Shown here: positions 10,760 through 23,757 of the stretch, one piece after another | How positions within the stretch are numbered: position 1 is the stretch's first letter | Layout of the letters: each line of letters opens with the position of its first letter | DNA from: Locusta migratoria | Taxonomy: Eukaryota > Arthropoda > Insecta > Orthoptera > Acrididae | Assembly: GCA_026315105.1 (NCBI GenBank) | Contig: CM048744.1 | Span: 662,659,676 to 662,723,675, forward strand | Length of the DNA: 64,000 nt | Direction of reading: 5' to 3' | Notes under the pieces: model-generated | Told to the model about the DNA's origin: nothing | Databases searched by the model: none | What the model saw: only the letters and a program-made list of their open reading frames with translations | Made by a program: the position numbers and the translations under genes

Positions 10760-12550
10760 CCCAAGGTGACAAGTGGGATTCAATTCTCTCTCTTAGTGTC
10801 ATGTACGACAATAGTGCTGTGTCAGTGTGTGTCCACATCACAGCTATCACCACCATCTATGAGTACTGCCACAATCTGTATGATGTCTCCAACATCAATG
10901 TGGACAGTTTTGTGATGATATCCTCTTTTCCTTCACTGCCATCCCTGTTCCTCAGACGATCCATCACCTACTCCCTCTGCTCCACTCCGTTCTAGACAAC
11001 ACTGACAGACTAAAAATCACTTTGCCTCTCCTTGCCAGCCAATTGTTCACCCTTCTTCTGGCCCCTAACCCAGTCTCTTGTGTCAGATGACCATTACAGT
11101 CACTACACTGGATTAAAGACTGCCTGCTAATAGAATCTACTGCCATTGTCACATCTCATCATGACTTTCTGTTGCCTCTAATCTTCTCCAGTGACCAAAG
11201 TGTCTTTCCAACTTCTACCTCCCCAATGCTCTGCAGTACCAGGGGGAGGGGGTTGGTAAAAGGGGTGGGTTTGTGGTGGCTGTTGACTCGATACCGACTG
11301 CAGCTACCTCTGTCCTTTTACACAAATGTTACAAATGTAGCTCAACAGCCATCATGTAATTCACTCTTGTTTCTGATCTCAAACTGTATCAACTGCCAAA
11401 AATAAATCATTTTGCTGTGGATAAAAAGAGTATTTTGTAACTATAAGTCTCACATGGTGGCAAATAACCACATACTCTCACTAGAGAAAGATTAACTCAT
11501 AACCTAGAGTAAATGATGTATCCAATTGCTATAAGCATCAGTCCGTTATAAGCGAAAAGTTTCCTTTCTTTTATTTTCTGTATTATTTCCATTCATGAAT
11601 TTCCATTGATATTACAAGTAATATATGAAACAGAAAATTGCATTTAAAAATATTTTGTGACAAAATTTACCAAATGATTTTTAAAATGTAATAATGTATC
11701 CAGATATATGTTACACCATAATTTTTAATAAGTCTAACATGTAATTTAGACAGGTACTGACCAACCAATGGAAGGTTAATTTATTTTTGTGCAGCTTTAG
11801 TAGAACATATTGAGAGTCTGATGATGATACTATTGGATGTATGTAATGAGGAAACTTTAGTTTATTACACTGATAAAAAAAACAGAGTTCACAGTTTGTT
11901 AAAATGCATGGAGTAGATCTTATATGCTAGATCCTCTAGACTTTTTAATTTCAGTAAAGGTATTATCATCACTCCACTGTATATGTAACAATCAAAGGTA
12001 AGTACCAATCACCTAATTTTCTAAGCTGCAATTTCATCGAAGTCTTTAACTTTCTTGAAATGTTATCTGATGACAAATAAAGAATTTTTGATTTAATTTT
12101 TATTCTTAGTACCATATTTTGTAGCAACGTGTTACCACAGTGAAGTGTTTTTTGGTTATTTGGGATAGGTCATCAGTCCCCCAGTGGGAGTGAGGATAGG
12201 AAAAGAGGGGAAGGGAAATGCAGTCCAGGGAGGAAAGAAGGAAGAAAGACTGCATTAGCTCGGGGCACCATGCTTGCCACATACATATGCATGAAAGAAC
12301 TGTGAGCCTCCTGGGATGCAGTGAAGTGTAGCTGTGTGAATAATGTGAGCAGTGAACAGTCATGTAATACAAATGAAGAGTGAATAAATTCTTTCTGCAA
12401 ATATAATATTACTGTTTTCATGAATCAGTTACTTTTTTACTTGGTTAATGTATTGTGAAGATTCAAAGGTTAAGACAGTAGATGAGTATGTACTTTGTGA
12501 AATGTAATTTGAACAATTCAATCAACATGAGCAGGCATAATAAGTGATGG
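10760..12550. other. Unassigned intronic sequence
   Basis: The part up to 11400 may be the non-coding end of the Gypsy relic; the rest is AT-rich with nothing I can identify. A GGTCATCAGTCCCCCAG block at 12166 resembles pieces of SINE tails but is too short to call. Confidence 0.35.
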
Positions 12551-12558
12551 AAACTTAC

Positions 12559-12693
12559 TGTATTTCCTTAACTGTTGTTAAAGCTGATTTTGGAGAGCGT
12601 AACAGAGAAGAAGCTCCACGTATTTTGAGGGAACCAACAGCTAGGAGAAAAGCATTCATATTTATTGTTGATTGTGGTGTCAGATTCATTGAC
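12559..12693 (-). CDS. Exon (fourth found) of unidentified host gene
   Basis: This 135-nt exon lies between acceptor ATTACAG and donor GTAAGT. The entering base completes the codon left by the exon at 40271-40402 (AA+G, Lys). Then come 44 open codons, SMNLTPQSTI to VKEI, and the last two bases (CA) are completed to Gln by the exon at 267-328. The other two frames contain stops or break the joins. The segment is moderately hydrophobic in the middle (MNAFLLAVGSLKI) and basic after it (LLRSPKS). The introns on either side are about 27.6 kb and 12.2 kb. The match of both phases and both splice sites is the main evidence; no family was recognised. Confidence 0.75.
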
Positions 12694-12949
12694 CTGTAAT
12701 TTTAAAAATATATAAATTAACTTTATTATATAATTTAAAAAGATGAAAATATAAACATGACCATGCAAGCTTTAGCATAATGTTTTACATATCCTGAACA
12801 AAACATTCAGGTAGTTCTCAAACAGTATATTAGTTGCATGCACTAAATTAAGTAGTCAGTGACATGAGTGATATTTGTTCTTATTTAATAATATTCAGGG
12901 TAGCCACCACTGAACTGTACAAATCACAAAATTGACCATCCAATTGTTG

Positions 12950-13200
12950 AATATGTTTCATCCACAACACACATGATTTCAATAGCTGCTTCACTACATA
13001 GGTAAAACTCTCTTCTAGTACAAGCACCTCTGAGCAACCTAGATGGGAATTTTCTCTCCAGCATATCCTATGTTCTCATAAAGCTCCTACCCTAAACCTC
13101 TGCTACCGTAATCCTATTGACTCATTTTAACTTGTTTTTTCATTCAACTTTATCCTTCCCTATCCACATAATGCACCATATTCTCCTAACACTTTTTCCA
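12950..13200 (+). pseudogene. Penelope-like element C-terminal scrap, probable
   Basis: The plus strand, read across frames, recalls the end of the GIY-YIG region (segments resembling 'LDGNFLSSISYVL' in place of the usual 'ELRRWE..LQHIL'). The pyrimidine-rich run after it is also typical. Too degraded for certainty. Confidence 0.35.
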
Positions 13201-13289
13201 TCCCCAATAGAAGTATTATCTCTCACCTCTACCCCCTCTTACACCCCACCCTACCCTCTTCATCTTCACGTATCTCTTTTATTCTCCAT

Positions 13290-13800
13290 GTTTATAGTGT
13301 ATGGGAATGATTCACCAACGTTTTTGCCATTTAAAACTGTAATGTTTGCTGATGTCACAACCTTCATCACAACACACCATGAAATGACTATTGTGAAACA
13401 AAGGAATGATTCCATGGTGAAAAATGCATCTCAATGATTCCAGAGAAATATGCTGACATTAAACAACAGCAAAACTTAATAGCAAAACTGAAAAATCTTA
13501 TTCTCACTTAGAAATATTGATGATGAGCAACATGACCACAGAAAACCTGTAAAATTATTAGAAATTTATCTGGGTAGCAAACTTTCTTGTAATGCTCATA
13601 CAGATAAACTTTGCACAAAATTATCCAGGTTATTATATTCATTAAGGAAAATGAAAAGTTGTGTAAGTGAGGATATCCTAAAAATAAATGAATTGAATCC
13701 ACCATTCAAGCATCTTATTCTGCTCTACCCTATGTACTCTTTTCATCTTATCCGGGGCAGCTGGTTCCAATAATAAAGCATCAATTATGTCTTACCATGG
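13290..13800 (+). pseudogene. CR1-like LINE RT fragment
   Basis: The frame at 13117-13437 holds TVMFADVTTFITT, a decayed version of the 'FADDT' catalytic block. It is followed across a stop by WFQRNMLTLNNSKT-like sequence, the usual block after it. Asp 2 of the catalytic pair is Val here, so this copy cannot be active. Confidence 0.6.
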
Positions 13801-13984
13801 CCATAGTAGTACAGTATATGTCTATTATTTGTGCCAACTGAGTGCCTGAATTGCAAAATATTCCAAACAGAAGCAAGAATAATGACATTTTTACTGGCTT
13901 AATAGAGTGATACATGAAAAATAGAGAGAGAGAATAAATAATTGAAAATCTGATTGGAATGTCATTAATGGAAGATGGATAACA

Positions 13985-14335
13985 ATTCACTATAAAGACA
14001 CTCGCTGAGATGCTGACAGGCATGTAGAACAGAAAATCACATTCACACAACTTAAATTTTTGCCCACTGCCTTTGTCAGGCAAAAAAGCACATACATTCA
14101 CACAATCACTCAGTCAACTACACACACAATACCACCTCTCCGGACACTCCAGAGCTACAAGTATCTTCACAATGACTGAGGTGGGAAGCAGAGCAGGAAG
14201 GATACTGGGTAAGGGTAGGGATGGAAAGTTATGCATTGCATGATGGACAGGCAGGAATATAAGATGCAGCACTGAATGCAGTGAAGGGAAGGGGTGGGAG
14301 ATGATAAAATGGAGGTGTAGAGTTGTATGGGGAGT
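13985..14335 (-). repeat. Penelope-type terminal repeat
   Basis: Contains AACAATTCACTATAAAGACA, equivalent to the arm starts at 43010 and 50050, then a CCTGACAAAGGCAGTGGGC hairpin on the minus strand and a CA-rich stretch. The mariner that follows separates it from the Penelope coding scrap at 15430-16080. Confidence 0.5.
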
Positions 14336-14349
14336 TTTTTAAATGATAA

Positions 14350-15390
14350 AAACACGAGGGTCATCCACAAAGTAAGTTTCGTTTCTATTTCTAACCACAG
14401 CAGCACTACGATCACAGTTCTGAGCATGCATGGCAGTTACTCAGACTCAAGGAGAAGACATGTATGCCATTTTAAGATGATTTGTAGTGAGATTCTTTAT
14501 AATGTCAGCCGTAATTGAAAATGCCACTGCCTGTGAAATTCGATCTGTGATTTGTTTTCTAAATGCAAAGAAACTTAAACCAATGGAAATTCATCGGCAA
14601 ATCTGTGAGGTTTATGGAAAAAATGCTATGAGTGATTCACTAGTTAGAAGATGGATCAGACTGTTCAATGAAGGACATGATGATGTACACAATGAAGAAT
14701 GAAGTGGACACCCATCTGTCGTTACTGATGAACTGGTTCACATAGTTGAAGAGAAGATTAAGCACAACCGTAAGTTTACACTTAGTGCCCTTGCTATCTC
14801 ACGCTCACTAATTCCTACAATTGCTAGTGCAAAATTGAAATTTTGAAAACTTTGCTTACGTTGGGTACTCAAAATTTATTGAACAATACAAAAAATAACA
14901 GATGGGCAGTGCACTTCAGTTCTTGATATGCTGTAATGAAGAAGGTGGTGGTTTCTTTCTAGGATAGTCACATAGGATGAAGATTGGGTATTATATGACA
15001 CCCCTGAAACAAAATGGCAATCAATGGAATGGAGGCACACTGTCAAAAGGTGTTGAATGTGACCAAACAACTCTTACGGGAGTTTCACTGGGACATGTTT
15101 GATCATCCTCCATACAGCCTGGACCCTGCTTCTAGCGACATTCATCTCTTCTTACACCTAAATTCTGCCCTTCGTGGTCAACACTTCAATGGTGATGAGG
15201 AGCTGAAAGAACATGTTACCACATGGTTGAATACACAGACAGAAACCTATTAAGAAGGCATACAGAAACTTGTGCCATGCTATGACAAATGCATACAAAA
15301 TTTCAGAAGCTATGTAGAAAAGTAGTTTAACAGTTGTAGAATTTTTGTACAATAAATATTGTACTTTGTGGGCATACTTTGTAGTAAGGA
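14350..15390 (+). pseudogene. Dead mariner (Tc1/mariner) transposon
   Basis: Starts with an end like ACGAGGGTCATCCACAAAGT; a similar end occurs at 62620. The transposase N-terminus (14487-14702) reads IRSVICFLNAKKLKPMEIHR, then MSDSLVRRWIRLFNEGHDDV, the mariner DNA-binding helix-turn-helix, and stops at 14700. After frame changes, HPSVVTDELV follows, and near 15090 FDHPPYSLDPASSDIHLF, a decayed form of the family's 'HPPYSPDLAPSDYHLF' block that holds the last catalytic Asp. The 3-prime end near 15360-15390 carries ACTTTGTGGGCATACTTTGT. A large internal deletion and stops make it non-functional. Confidence 0.8.
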
Positions 15391-15429
15391 AAAAGTAAAA
15401 AAAAAAAATAAAATAAAAAGTAATTAATT

Positions 15430-16080
15430 AAGGGGATATTGTAAAGGGTGACCCACTGTAGGAAGGAATAAATGAACTGGAGGGATACAGGATAATGAGT
15501 GTGAAAGGTGGGGGGAGGCAAGGAATATAAGGCATAAGGTATAGGGATGGCAAGTTAGGTTGAGGCCAGAATGTGTTGAAGGGACAACTCCCATCTGCGC
15601 AGTTCAGAAGAGTTGGTGGTGGAGGGGAGGATCCAGATAGCTCAGGTAGTAGAGCAGCCATTGAAATCAAGAGTGTTCCATTCAGCTGAAACATTCTACC
15701 CAAGATCCTTCCAACCCCTCCTACAGTGGTGTTGCATCATCCAACCCAACCTCACAACATCCTAGTCCATCCCTATGCCATTCCCAATCCAAACCCTTTA
15801 CCACAGGGATCTTGTCCCTGTAGAAGACCTCTGATGCAAAGCCTGCCCCATGCACCACCCAGCACTTCTCATTCCAGTCCTGTCACAGGTTTATCCTACC
15901 CAATCAGAAGTCAGGCCACCTGTGAAAACAGCCATGCAATTTACCAACACTGTTGCAATCGTTGCACAGCGTTTTACATTGGTATGGCAACGAATTGAAT
16001 CAAGCTGCCAATCAGGATGAATGGCCACAGTCAAACTCTGCCAAAAACTAGATGGACCACCATGTGGCACAGCTTGCAGT
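15430..16080 (+). pseudogene. Penelope-like element EN fragment
   Basis: The frame at 15726-15998 reads NILVHPYAIPNPNPLPQGS, then YPIRSQATCENSHAIYQ and CTAFYIGMATN, a GIY-YIG-like core. After a stop come IRMNGHSQT-like residues. It is the same family as 44220-44666 and differs from the one at 1976. The Cys/His motif is largely lost. It probably forms one element with the terminal repeat at 13985, split by the mariner. Confidence 0.7.
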
Positions 16081-17690
16081 TGAACTATGTAAACAATGTA
16101 GAACCAATATTCCAGAATGTTTTCTTTTCTCCATCTACATTAATAAATCTTTTAGTTGATGTGCACCTGTCTAATTTCTAGCTTCTACTTAAGCCTTGCA
16201 GTTCTTTCAATATTGTGTATTATGAAAATGCAGGACCAGTGGCAGCTGATTCCTAAAATGTTTGTGGGTGCACTACTTTTACTGCAATATGCAGTTTACA
16301 TTTCCAAGTAACCAGCACCTACCCCTCACCCTACACATATGCAAAGACTGCTCTCCCCACCTTTATTTGTGGCAATGAAGACTTCATTCAACCTCAAAAT
16401 TATGACATATTCAGAAAAATGGCTAAAATTTTTTGGCAAGTAACAATACAAATGTTTTGAAGAAGAAAATGTAAAACAGATAATAGCTTGCAGTAGGACA
16501 TGAATTTTTCTCTTATTCCGCATTATGATGTCTTAAACCACACTGCTGTTCTCACTGTTTCTAACTTATTATTAATGATGTTAGGATCTTCTGAAGGCTT
16601 TTACAGCTAATGCATCATTATTTCACATATAGGTGTAAGAAATTTTACCAAATTTGACGTGTTTTAAAAATCTTCAATGTGCCAAAAAAATTGTGGAGTG
16701 CATATGTTCCCTTCAGGAAGGCTTTGCATATGCACAAGGTGAGGTGTGGGAATAGGCTACATAGTCTTGCATTCAGGCCAATGTGCGCATTCCATCAGAG
16801 TCCAAGTAGCATAGGAGCTGGTGCCTCCACCAGTGGAAACATGCTTGTTACTAATGATGTTTCTTCTTGTCCCTCCATGCCAAAGGAGCAGCCATGGACT
16901 GACTCAAGAAGTTCAGAAGAGGAACAGGACCTCAGCAGTGCCTGGGCAACACCACAGCAGGTACACACGCTATCTGCACAATTTAAAAAAATGTCATGCA
17001 ATAAAAATATCTTGAAAATGCAGATAAAATAATATGATATGGGAATGAAACAAAGAATGACAGTTTAAATATACAACAATTTTTATTGAATGATCAGCTC
17101 TCTCTCTCTCTCGCTCTCTCTTTTATTATTTTTTATTTCTTTATTTTTTTGAACCAGTGAAACCATAGGAAGTGCGACCACTGGGAGGGGCCTTATGAAG
17201 ACAACAAATGGAAATTAGTAAAATACAATTTTCATTAACAGTTGTTGACTTTTACTCACTCACCCTGACAGTGCTAGGGTAACTACTGAAAGGGTATTTT
17301 ATGCAAACAATCTACCATCCTATATTTAAATCACTGTGCAATCAATCAAACATTTCCAGAATATGGGATTCTTTGAACTGACCTCAGGCTTCACCAGAGC
17401 AAGAAGAGAGGTAGAGCAAGGGAAACAGCTTGATGACATAACTGCAAATGCAGGTTTACATGCCTGGCATATGAGGTCAAGGGGACAGTGGGGGCGGGAA
17501 GGGGAGGGAAGGGTCATCACTGCTGGCCTACGTCATCACTGTGGTGTGGAGAAAGAGAGAGAATACTCAAGGTGGTCCATTCACTGGGCCCTTGCTAGTA
17601 GGCTGTGTTACACTGAAAAGTGAGTAGGTGCATGACTATGATTAGGAGAAAGGCCACCTGCTTTTGGCCCTCTGATTTGGATAAATGGAG
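16080..17690. other. Unassigned; possible hAT-like start at 16233
   Basis: CAGTGGCAGCTGATT at 16233 resembles the hAT terminus CAGTGGCGGTTCGT at 57900, but no matching right end or 8-bp duplication was found. The open frames at 16679-17032 and 17336-17623 have no recognised relatives. A (TC)n tract sits at 17098-17120. Confidence 0.3.
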
Positions 17691-20600
17691 GTTTTTATAA
17701 GGGCGCAAAACTACATAGGTCATAAGCACCCATGTCTGAGCTTAGTAATAACAAGAACTAAAAGAAGGCAGAGAGAGAAAAAAAAAGGTGATACAATTAT
17801 GCTACAAAAAAGTAAAGAAACAAGGACATGACAGCATTCCTCAAGAAAAGGTTTTTAAATTCCTTTTGCCATATTGGAACATTGTATAAAAAGTAAAACA
17901 CGATCAACAGAACACATGTCATCTGCTAAAACAGCAGACAGTTCTGATGATAAACACAGACTCTGTCGTACTTGATTAAAAATTGCGCACAGGACCAGAA
18001 GGTGGCATAAAGTCAACAGTTCAGGACAGTAACCACACAGTGGAGCAGGGTCGTCAGTTAATAAGTGGCAGTGGATGAACCAACAGTGGTCTATGTGCAG
18101 CCAGGTGAGAATGACCACCTCACGGCGAGAGGGCTGAGAGGAGGCAATACGGATAGGCTTAACTTTCCTAAGTTTATTTCCATGAAGGGAGGACCAATGT
18201 GCATGCCAAAGTGAGACCACACGTCCAGAAAGGATGGAACAAAGTTCAGCTGAAGGGACAGAATACACAGCAGGACGAAGGAGTGGTGGTTACAGTCTTT
18301 TGCGGCAGCATCAGCAGCCTCATTCCCTATCACACCAACATGACCCAGGACCTAAAGGAACAGAACAGTGGTGCCATTGGCAATAAGTGAGTGAAGACAC
18401 TGTTGGATTCATTGCACTATGGGGTGGACAGAATATAACACACATAGGCTCTGAAGTGCACTCAGGGAGTCTGAGCATATGACACATTTAGAATGCTGGT
18501 GTCACCTGATGTACTGTGTGACATGATAAAAAGCAAAGAGCTCAGCCAAAAAGATCAAGCAGTAGTGTGAGAGATGATACTGAAAAGAAACATCACCAAG
18601 CACAAAGGCACACCCGACACCATGGCCAGTCTTGGAACCATCAGTATAGATGAAGATCCTGTCTGCAAGCTGTGAGCTAAGAGCGACAAATAAGCTGCGG
18701 TAGATGAGGTCAGCGGTAGAATCTTTGGGAAGCGAATAGAGGTCAAGGTTGACAAGGACCTCAGGACAGAGCCATGGCAGGGAAGAGCTCGCTCCCATTA
18801 GGAGTGTGGCAGAGAGCATAAAGTCAAGATGCTGAAGAAGCTTGCGAAAACGGACTCTGGGAGAAGAACTTGCTGCATATTGATGATAAAGTGAATCGTC
18901 AAAAAAAGCTTTATAGGATGGGTGGGCATGCATGGATGACAACCAACTCGCATAAAAACTGAGGAGAACCTCTCTTTGGTAGGGCAGCAGCAATTCAGCA
19001 GATTCAGCATAGAGACTATCGACAGGGCTTGTGTAGAACACCCCTGTCACTAAACAGATCCCTTGGTTGTGGATGGTGTGAAGACGGTATACTTTAGATG
19101 GTCGGGCTGATGAATAGACAATGCATCTGTAATCTAGTTTTGAATGGACAAGGAATCAGTACAAGAGGAGGAGGGTGGTCCAATCCACTCCCCATGAGGT
19201 ACCACACAACACTCTGAAAACATTAAGTGAACAATTACTGCGAGCTACCAAGTGAGAGACATGGGAGGACCAACAAAGTTTCTTATTGAAAGTTACTCCC
19301 AAGAATTTTGTAGTGTCTATGAATGGAAGAACAGCTAGCCCAAGATGGAGGGAAGGAGGGAGAAATTCTATATGCCACCAGAAGTTAATTCAGACCATCT
19401 TGTCTGTGGAGAAGCAAAAGCTGTTGTTGATACTCCAGATGTAAAGACGGCCGTAACCCTGCTGAAGACACTATTCAAGAAGACAGGTCCATTGAGAGCT
19501 GCAATAAATTGCAGTCATCAACAAAGAGAGAAGCTGAGACGCCCAGTGTGAGACAGTCCATAATAGGATTAAGTGCTATAGCAAATAGAATGAAGCTCAA
19601 CACTGAGCCTTGAGGTACACCATTCTCCTGCAGAAAAGTGTTCGAAAGGGCAGAACCCACTCACACCTGAAAAACAAAGTTTGGCAGGCGTCCCCGGAGA
19701 CCCCATGGGTGCAGAGTGCAAAGGATACCCATCCTCCAGAAGGTATCATATGGCTTTCCTAAATCGAAAAATACGGCCACTGTTTGGTGCTTCTGCAGAA
19801 AATTATTCATAATATGAGTTGATAGGGTGACTAGATGATCGACTGCCAAATGGTGCTTACAAAAACCAGATTGTGCATTGGTGAGGAGATTACAAGATTC
19901 GAGCCACCTTACCAATCAACCATTAATCATATGCTCCATTACCTTGCAAATGTTGCTGGTGAGGGAGATTGGTTAGTATCTGCCAGGTACATTTTTGCCC
20001 TTTCCAGGTTTAGGTAGAGGAATCATGATGGCTTCACATCAGCCTTCTGTCCAAATGCGGTTGTGAGTTTGAAGAAGAAACTGCAGGCCTCCAGAAGAAA
20101 GGTGTCGGGGACTGGAGCGTAGGGCCTTGATGAGGAGAGTGCATGTTGGAGCTTGGTCATAGTGAAATCGGCATTGTAACATTCTCGATTCTGAGACGGG
20201 AAAGAGAGCAATCTCACTTCCGCTGCCTGTTTCCGAGGGAAGAAAGAGGGATGGTAGTGTGAGAAACTCAAAATTTCAGCAAAAAACTGGCCTAAAGTGT
20301 TGGATATGTCAGTGGGATACACTATAGTATTATTTGCTATGGTTGAAACCAGGATCAGAGAATGAGACAATGTCCCTGAAAGTCTGCAAAGTTTACCCCA
20401 AAGAAGAGGGGGTAAACTGTTAAATGACCTAGTGAAGGAAAGCCAACTAGCTCGTTTGCTTTCCCGAAAACGGTGGCAGTATTGTGCACACAACCATTTA
20501 TAGTGAACACAGTTTTCCTGTGTGGGATAGTGTTTAAAGACTCAGAGAGCACGTCTCCAAGCTCTGACTGCTTCACGACATTACTCAGTCCACTAGTGAA

Positions 20601-20882
20601 CTGTGGGATGTCACGGCAAGGAAGAGGTGTGAAGAATAGAACGTTCCACATGGCAGTGAGGCTTACAGTAGTAAGATAGTCAACCCAGTGATCGATACTG
20701 GGAGAAAGACTTTCATGGAAAGTAGATAATGAAGAAAAAATCTGCCAATCAGCTTTGGAAGGCTTCCATTTGGATGGATGAGCTGGAATGAAGACTGCCA
20801 GTAGATGAATGACACATGGAAAATGGTCACTTGAGTGTGTGTCTGAAACAACAGACCACTCTAGGCGACAGGCCAGTGGAAC

Positions 20883-20893
20883 AGTGCACATGG
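20883..20893. repeat. Target-site duplication, left copy
   Basis: AGTGCACATGG, repeated exactly at 21095-21105 on the other side of the SINE. Confidence 0.9.
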
Positions 20894-21094
20894 GCCGGCC
20901 GCGGTGGCCGAGGAGACTGAGGTGCTCCAGTCACGGTCTGCATGGCCACTACGGTCGGGGGTTCGAATCCCCCCTCGGGCATGGATATTTGTGCCATCTT
21001 TAGTATTAGGTAGTTGATAAGTAGTTTGTAAGTTTAGGGACTGATGACCCCATAGTTAAGTCCCATAAGCTTAACAAACATTTGAACATTTTTT
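20894..21094 (+). mobile_element. tRNA-derived SINE with intact ends
   Basis: A 201-bp element with a tRNA-like head (GCGGTGGCCGAGG-like A-box region, GGTTCGAATCC-type B box, then TCGGGCA) and a tail with GGACTGATGACC and AGTCCCATAAGC, ending in TTTT. The long variable arm suggests a Leu/Ser-type tRNA ancestor. Pol III would start inside the head. SINEs carry no protein and rely on LINE enzymes. I recognise this as a common locust SINE. The 11-bp duplication at 20883-20893 and 21095-21105 fixes its ends exactly within the I-type LINE. Confidence 0.92.
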
Positions 21095-23620
21095 AGTGCA
21101 CATGGAAAGGTCCAAGTGGGAAAAGGTGTGTGTGGAGTCCGAAAGATAAGTGGGTTCGCCAGTGTTAAGACAGATGAGGTTAAGGTGGTTGATGAGATCT
21201 GCCAGGAGAGAGCTCCTCTGACAACAAGAAAGGAGGAGAGAGCTGGTCAATAAGGTGTAGAATGTCAGACCTGGTTACAGCAGAGGATGACGGTGTGTAG
21301 ACATTACATATGGAGAAGCTGTAACCAGGAAAGGACAGTCTAACTGCTACTGCTTGAATCTGAGTTTGTAAAGGGATGATTTGGAAATGGTCTGTTAAAA
21401 GCAGCATGATGCCCCCATGAGCTCGAACCTCTGCCACGGGGGGAAGGTCAAAGCGAACTGAGAAGAAGTGTGGCACATTCAAGCAAGTATGAAGATGTAG
21501 TTTTGTTTCCTGAAGGCAAACAATTAGTGGGGAGTAGGTTTGCAAGAGAAGCTGTAGTTACATTCTATTGGACTGAATGCTGTGAATGTCCCATTGAAGG
21601 ATAACTATAGTGAGAGAACTGGAAAGAGGTGGAATGAACAGTCACCCCTGTGATTGCGGAGTACCACAATGTGAATGCTCGCAATTAGTTGGATCTAAGA
21701 GTGGAGGATCTTGGTCCATTAATTTAACAGTGGCTTCAGAGCCAAACTGAGGTTGGCCACTTGATCGACCACTGGCAGTGCGCCCCGGTGACACAGAGGC
21801 CATCCAGAGGAGAGCATCACTAGATGACATTGTGGAAGAGGACTGCTGGGAGGGTGAAGGGGAAGATTTCTTCCCCCTGCCTGACTTCTTTGAACTATGG
21901 AGGGTATCAGTTGAAGACCCAGACAGTTGTGAGCTAGATGGGCAAAGGAAGTTTTCACGGGTATAATCCTTCTTGGATTTTCGTGTCTCTGTCTGTGAGG
22001 CAAGAGATTTCAAAGATGCAAGGGAGGTTTGGAAGTACAGTTTGTGCTCGTGGCAGGAGATGATAATGATGCCATCATGTGACTAGGTGTGGTTACAACA
22101 GCATCACTACACTGTAGGTTGCATGTCTGTGTAGAGATGTCTTGAAGTTGTCATGGAGTAGCAACAAACTGAGCTGAAAGTCCCAGATGCTTACAACTGC
22201 ATATATTTTTCTTGCCACCTGTGTTGCTACCTGTTCTTTTACCTGTATTTTCTGAATCGCTCGCTCGTCACAATAAATGGGACAGTCATGGGAAGAGGTG
22301 GCATAGTTATGCATGCAGTTTAGGCAGCGAGGGAAAGGAGGTGGACAATCACCCTCATGGGCATCCCTGTCGCATATGACGCATTTAGCTGTTTTTTCAC
22401 ATGACTGCCTGGTATGGTTAAAATGCTGACACTGATAGCAGCAGGTGGGATTGGGAATATAAAGTCAGATGTCAAGAACCTCATAACCTGCTTTGATCTT
22501 GGAAGGCAGAGTCACTTGATCAAAACTCAAGAAAACAGTGCAGGTTGGGACCAATTCATTGTTGACCCTATTCATGATCCTATGGACTTCTGTGGCGCCC
22601 TGGTTGGAGAGATAATCCTTGATTTACTCCTCAAGAGAGTAGTTGAGAGTATGGTGGGCCTCCACTTGCACCAAGTAATCTTGGGGAAGGGTGGCCTTTA
22701 GTAACCACTGAGCCTGAAAAGCACTGTCTGATTCAATCAATGAGGTATCGTAGAGCAGACATTTGCAGGACTTCACTGGGTCATCGATCTCGTCAATGCC
22801 TTTGTGGATGACCAATGGATTAACCGTTGAAAAACTTTTACTGTCTTCGGTACGTGTCACCGCAAGCTATCGAGGAGTCAAATTTCGGGAATCCTGAGAC
22901 TCCTTCATATCCTTAAACTTTCTTTTTTTGGGATTCCATTGCGAAGAAATCTCCCATGATTGCCAGCGTCTCCAATAGCGTACTCCTTCTTACTGGGGAC
23001 CCCCTTCAAAGAGAACACACTTGCCTTAGGTGATTGTCCACACCTCAGGTCACACCTCCTGAACTCCGGGCAGAGGGGCCAACTGGCACGTCGGGAAGGT
23101 TACAGCTCAGGCAATCTCCCCTTCATGGGCCTGGCATTCGCCAGGGGGTATTCACAAACCCTACATGACAACCTGGGGCTGGGACTCAAGTGTTACCACA
23201 GTCACTAAAATTTTTTATAAAATTTTCATACTAGTCAAGTATGGTTTTTATGGAAAGAAAAATAAATTTAAAAAACTTTCCAAGAAAATTGGGAAAACTG
23301 AGTTTTTTTCTTTTTTTTTCCTATAAGATTTTTGTATGACTAGAAGGCAATACCTCATTATTTAAACAATGGAAATGCTACGCAAGAAAAATTTTTGGCT
23401 CAATTACAAAGGAAATTTGTAAAATACAAACTGTGCAAATCATAATTTTTGTATGCACTTTCAATCATAAGATGATGATTAATAGACTTTGACATTATCT
23501 GATCAATCACCATGAAAGTTTGTACATTATGTAACTTTTCACTGGGAAAGTTTTTATACCCTGGAAGCCACTTTATGGGGTTTCGTGAGGGATACCTTAC
23601 AATAGACTTTGAAGGAATCA

Positions 23621-23757
23621 AGAAAAGATAGGGTTTAATGTCCCATTAACAGTGTGTTCACTAGAATTAGATCTCAAACTCCAACTGCTTTGATAAGGTT
23701 GGGGAAGTAAATTGGCCGTGCCCTCTCAAAGAAACCATCCTGGCATTTGCCTGGAGT
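23621..23757 (-). mobile_element. SINE, 3-prime half (split element)
   Basis: Contains GATAGGGTTTAATGTCCCAT, TTGGCCGTGCCCTCTCAAAG and CATCCTGGCATTTGCCTG, which I recall as the body of a widespread orthopteran SINE read on its minus strand. The rest of the element resumes at about 25411, beyond a LINE. Confidence 0.7.

Larger units (their letters stand above)
17690..23210 (-). mobile_element. I-type LINE with RNase H, degraded, near full length
   Basis: On the minus strand, from the right: a G/C-rich 5-prime region; ORF1 with a zinc-knuckle-like motif near 22230-22330 (CLNCMHNYATSSHDCP); the endonuclease (21180-21545, PLIVCLQETKL and GGIMLLL; 20780-20890, VVSDTHSSDHFP); the RT (20023-20493; 19661-19915 with AQSGFCKHH and VAVFFDLGKPYD; 19475-19660 with ENGVPQGSVLSFILFAIAL and SLFVDDCNL); and RNase H (18502-18755 IYTDGSKTGHGVGCAFV; near 18310 GNEAADAAAK). 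RNase H after RT marks the I group. Many frame breaks make it inactive. A SINE is inserted at 20894. The 3-prime end is placed near 17690 from sequence texture only. Confidence 0.8.

Noticed and set aside
16679..17032. 117-codon plus-strand frame
   Set aside because: No recognised domain, no splice context, and the opposite strand is equally open.
20894..20980. Functional tRNA gene
   Set aside because: The tRNA-like part is the head of a SINE with a duplicated target site and a non-tRNA tail.
21642..22013. Ser-rich minus-strand frame as a host gene
   Set aside because: It lies between the zinc-knuckle region and the endonuclease of the I-type LINE and is best read as part of its ORF1.
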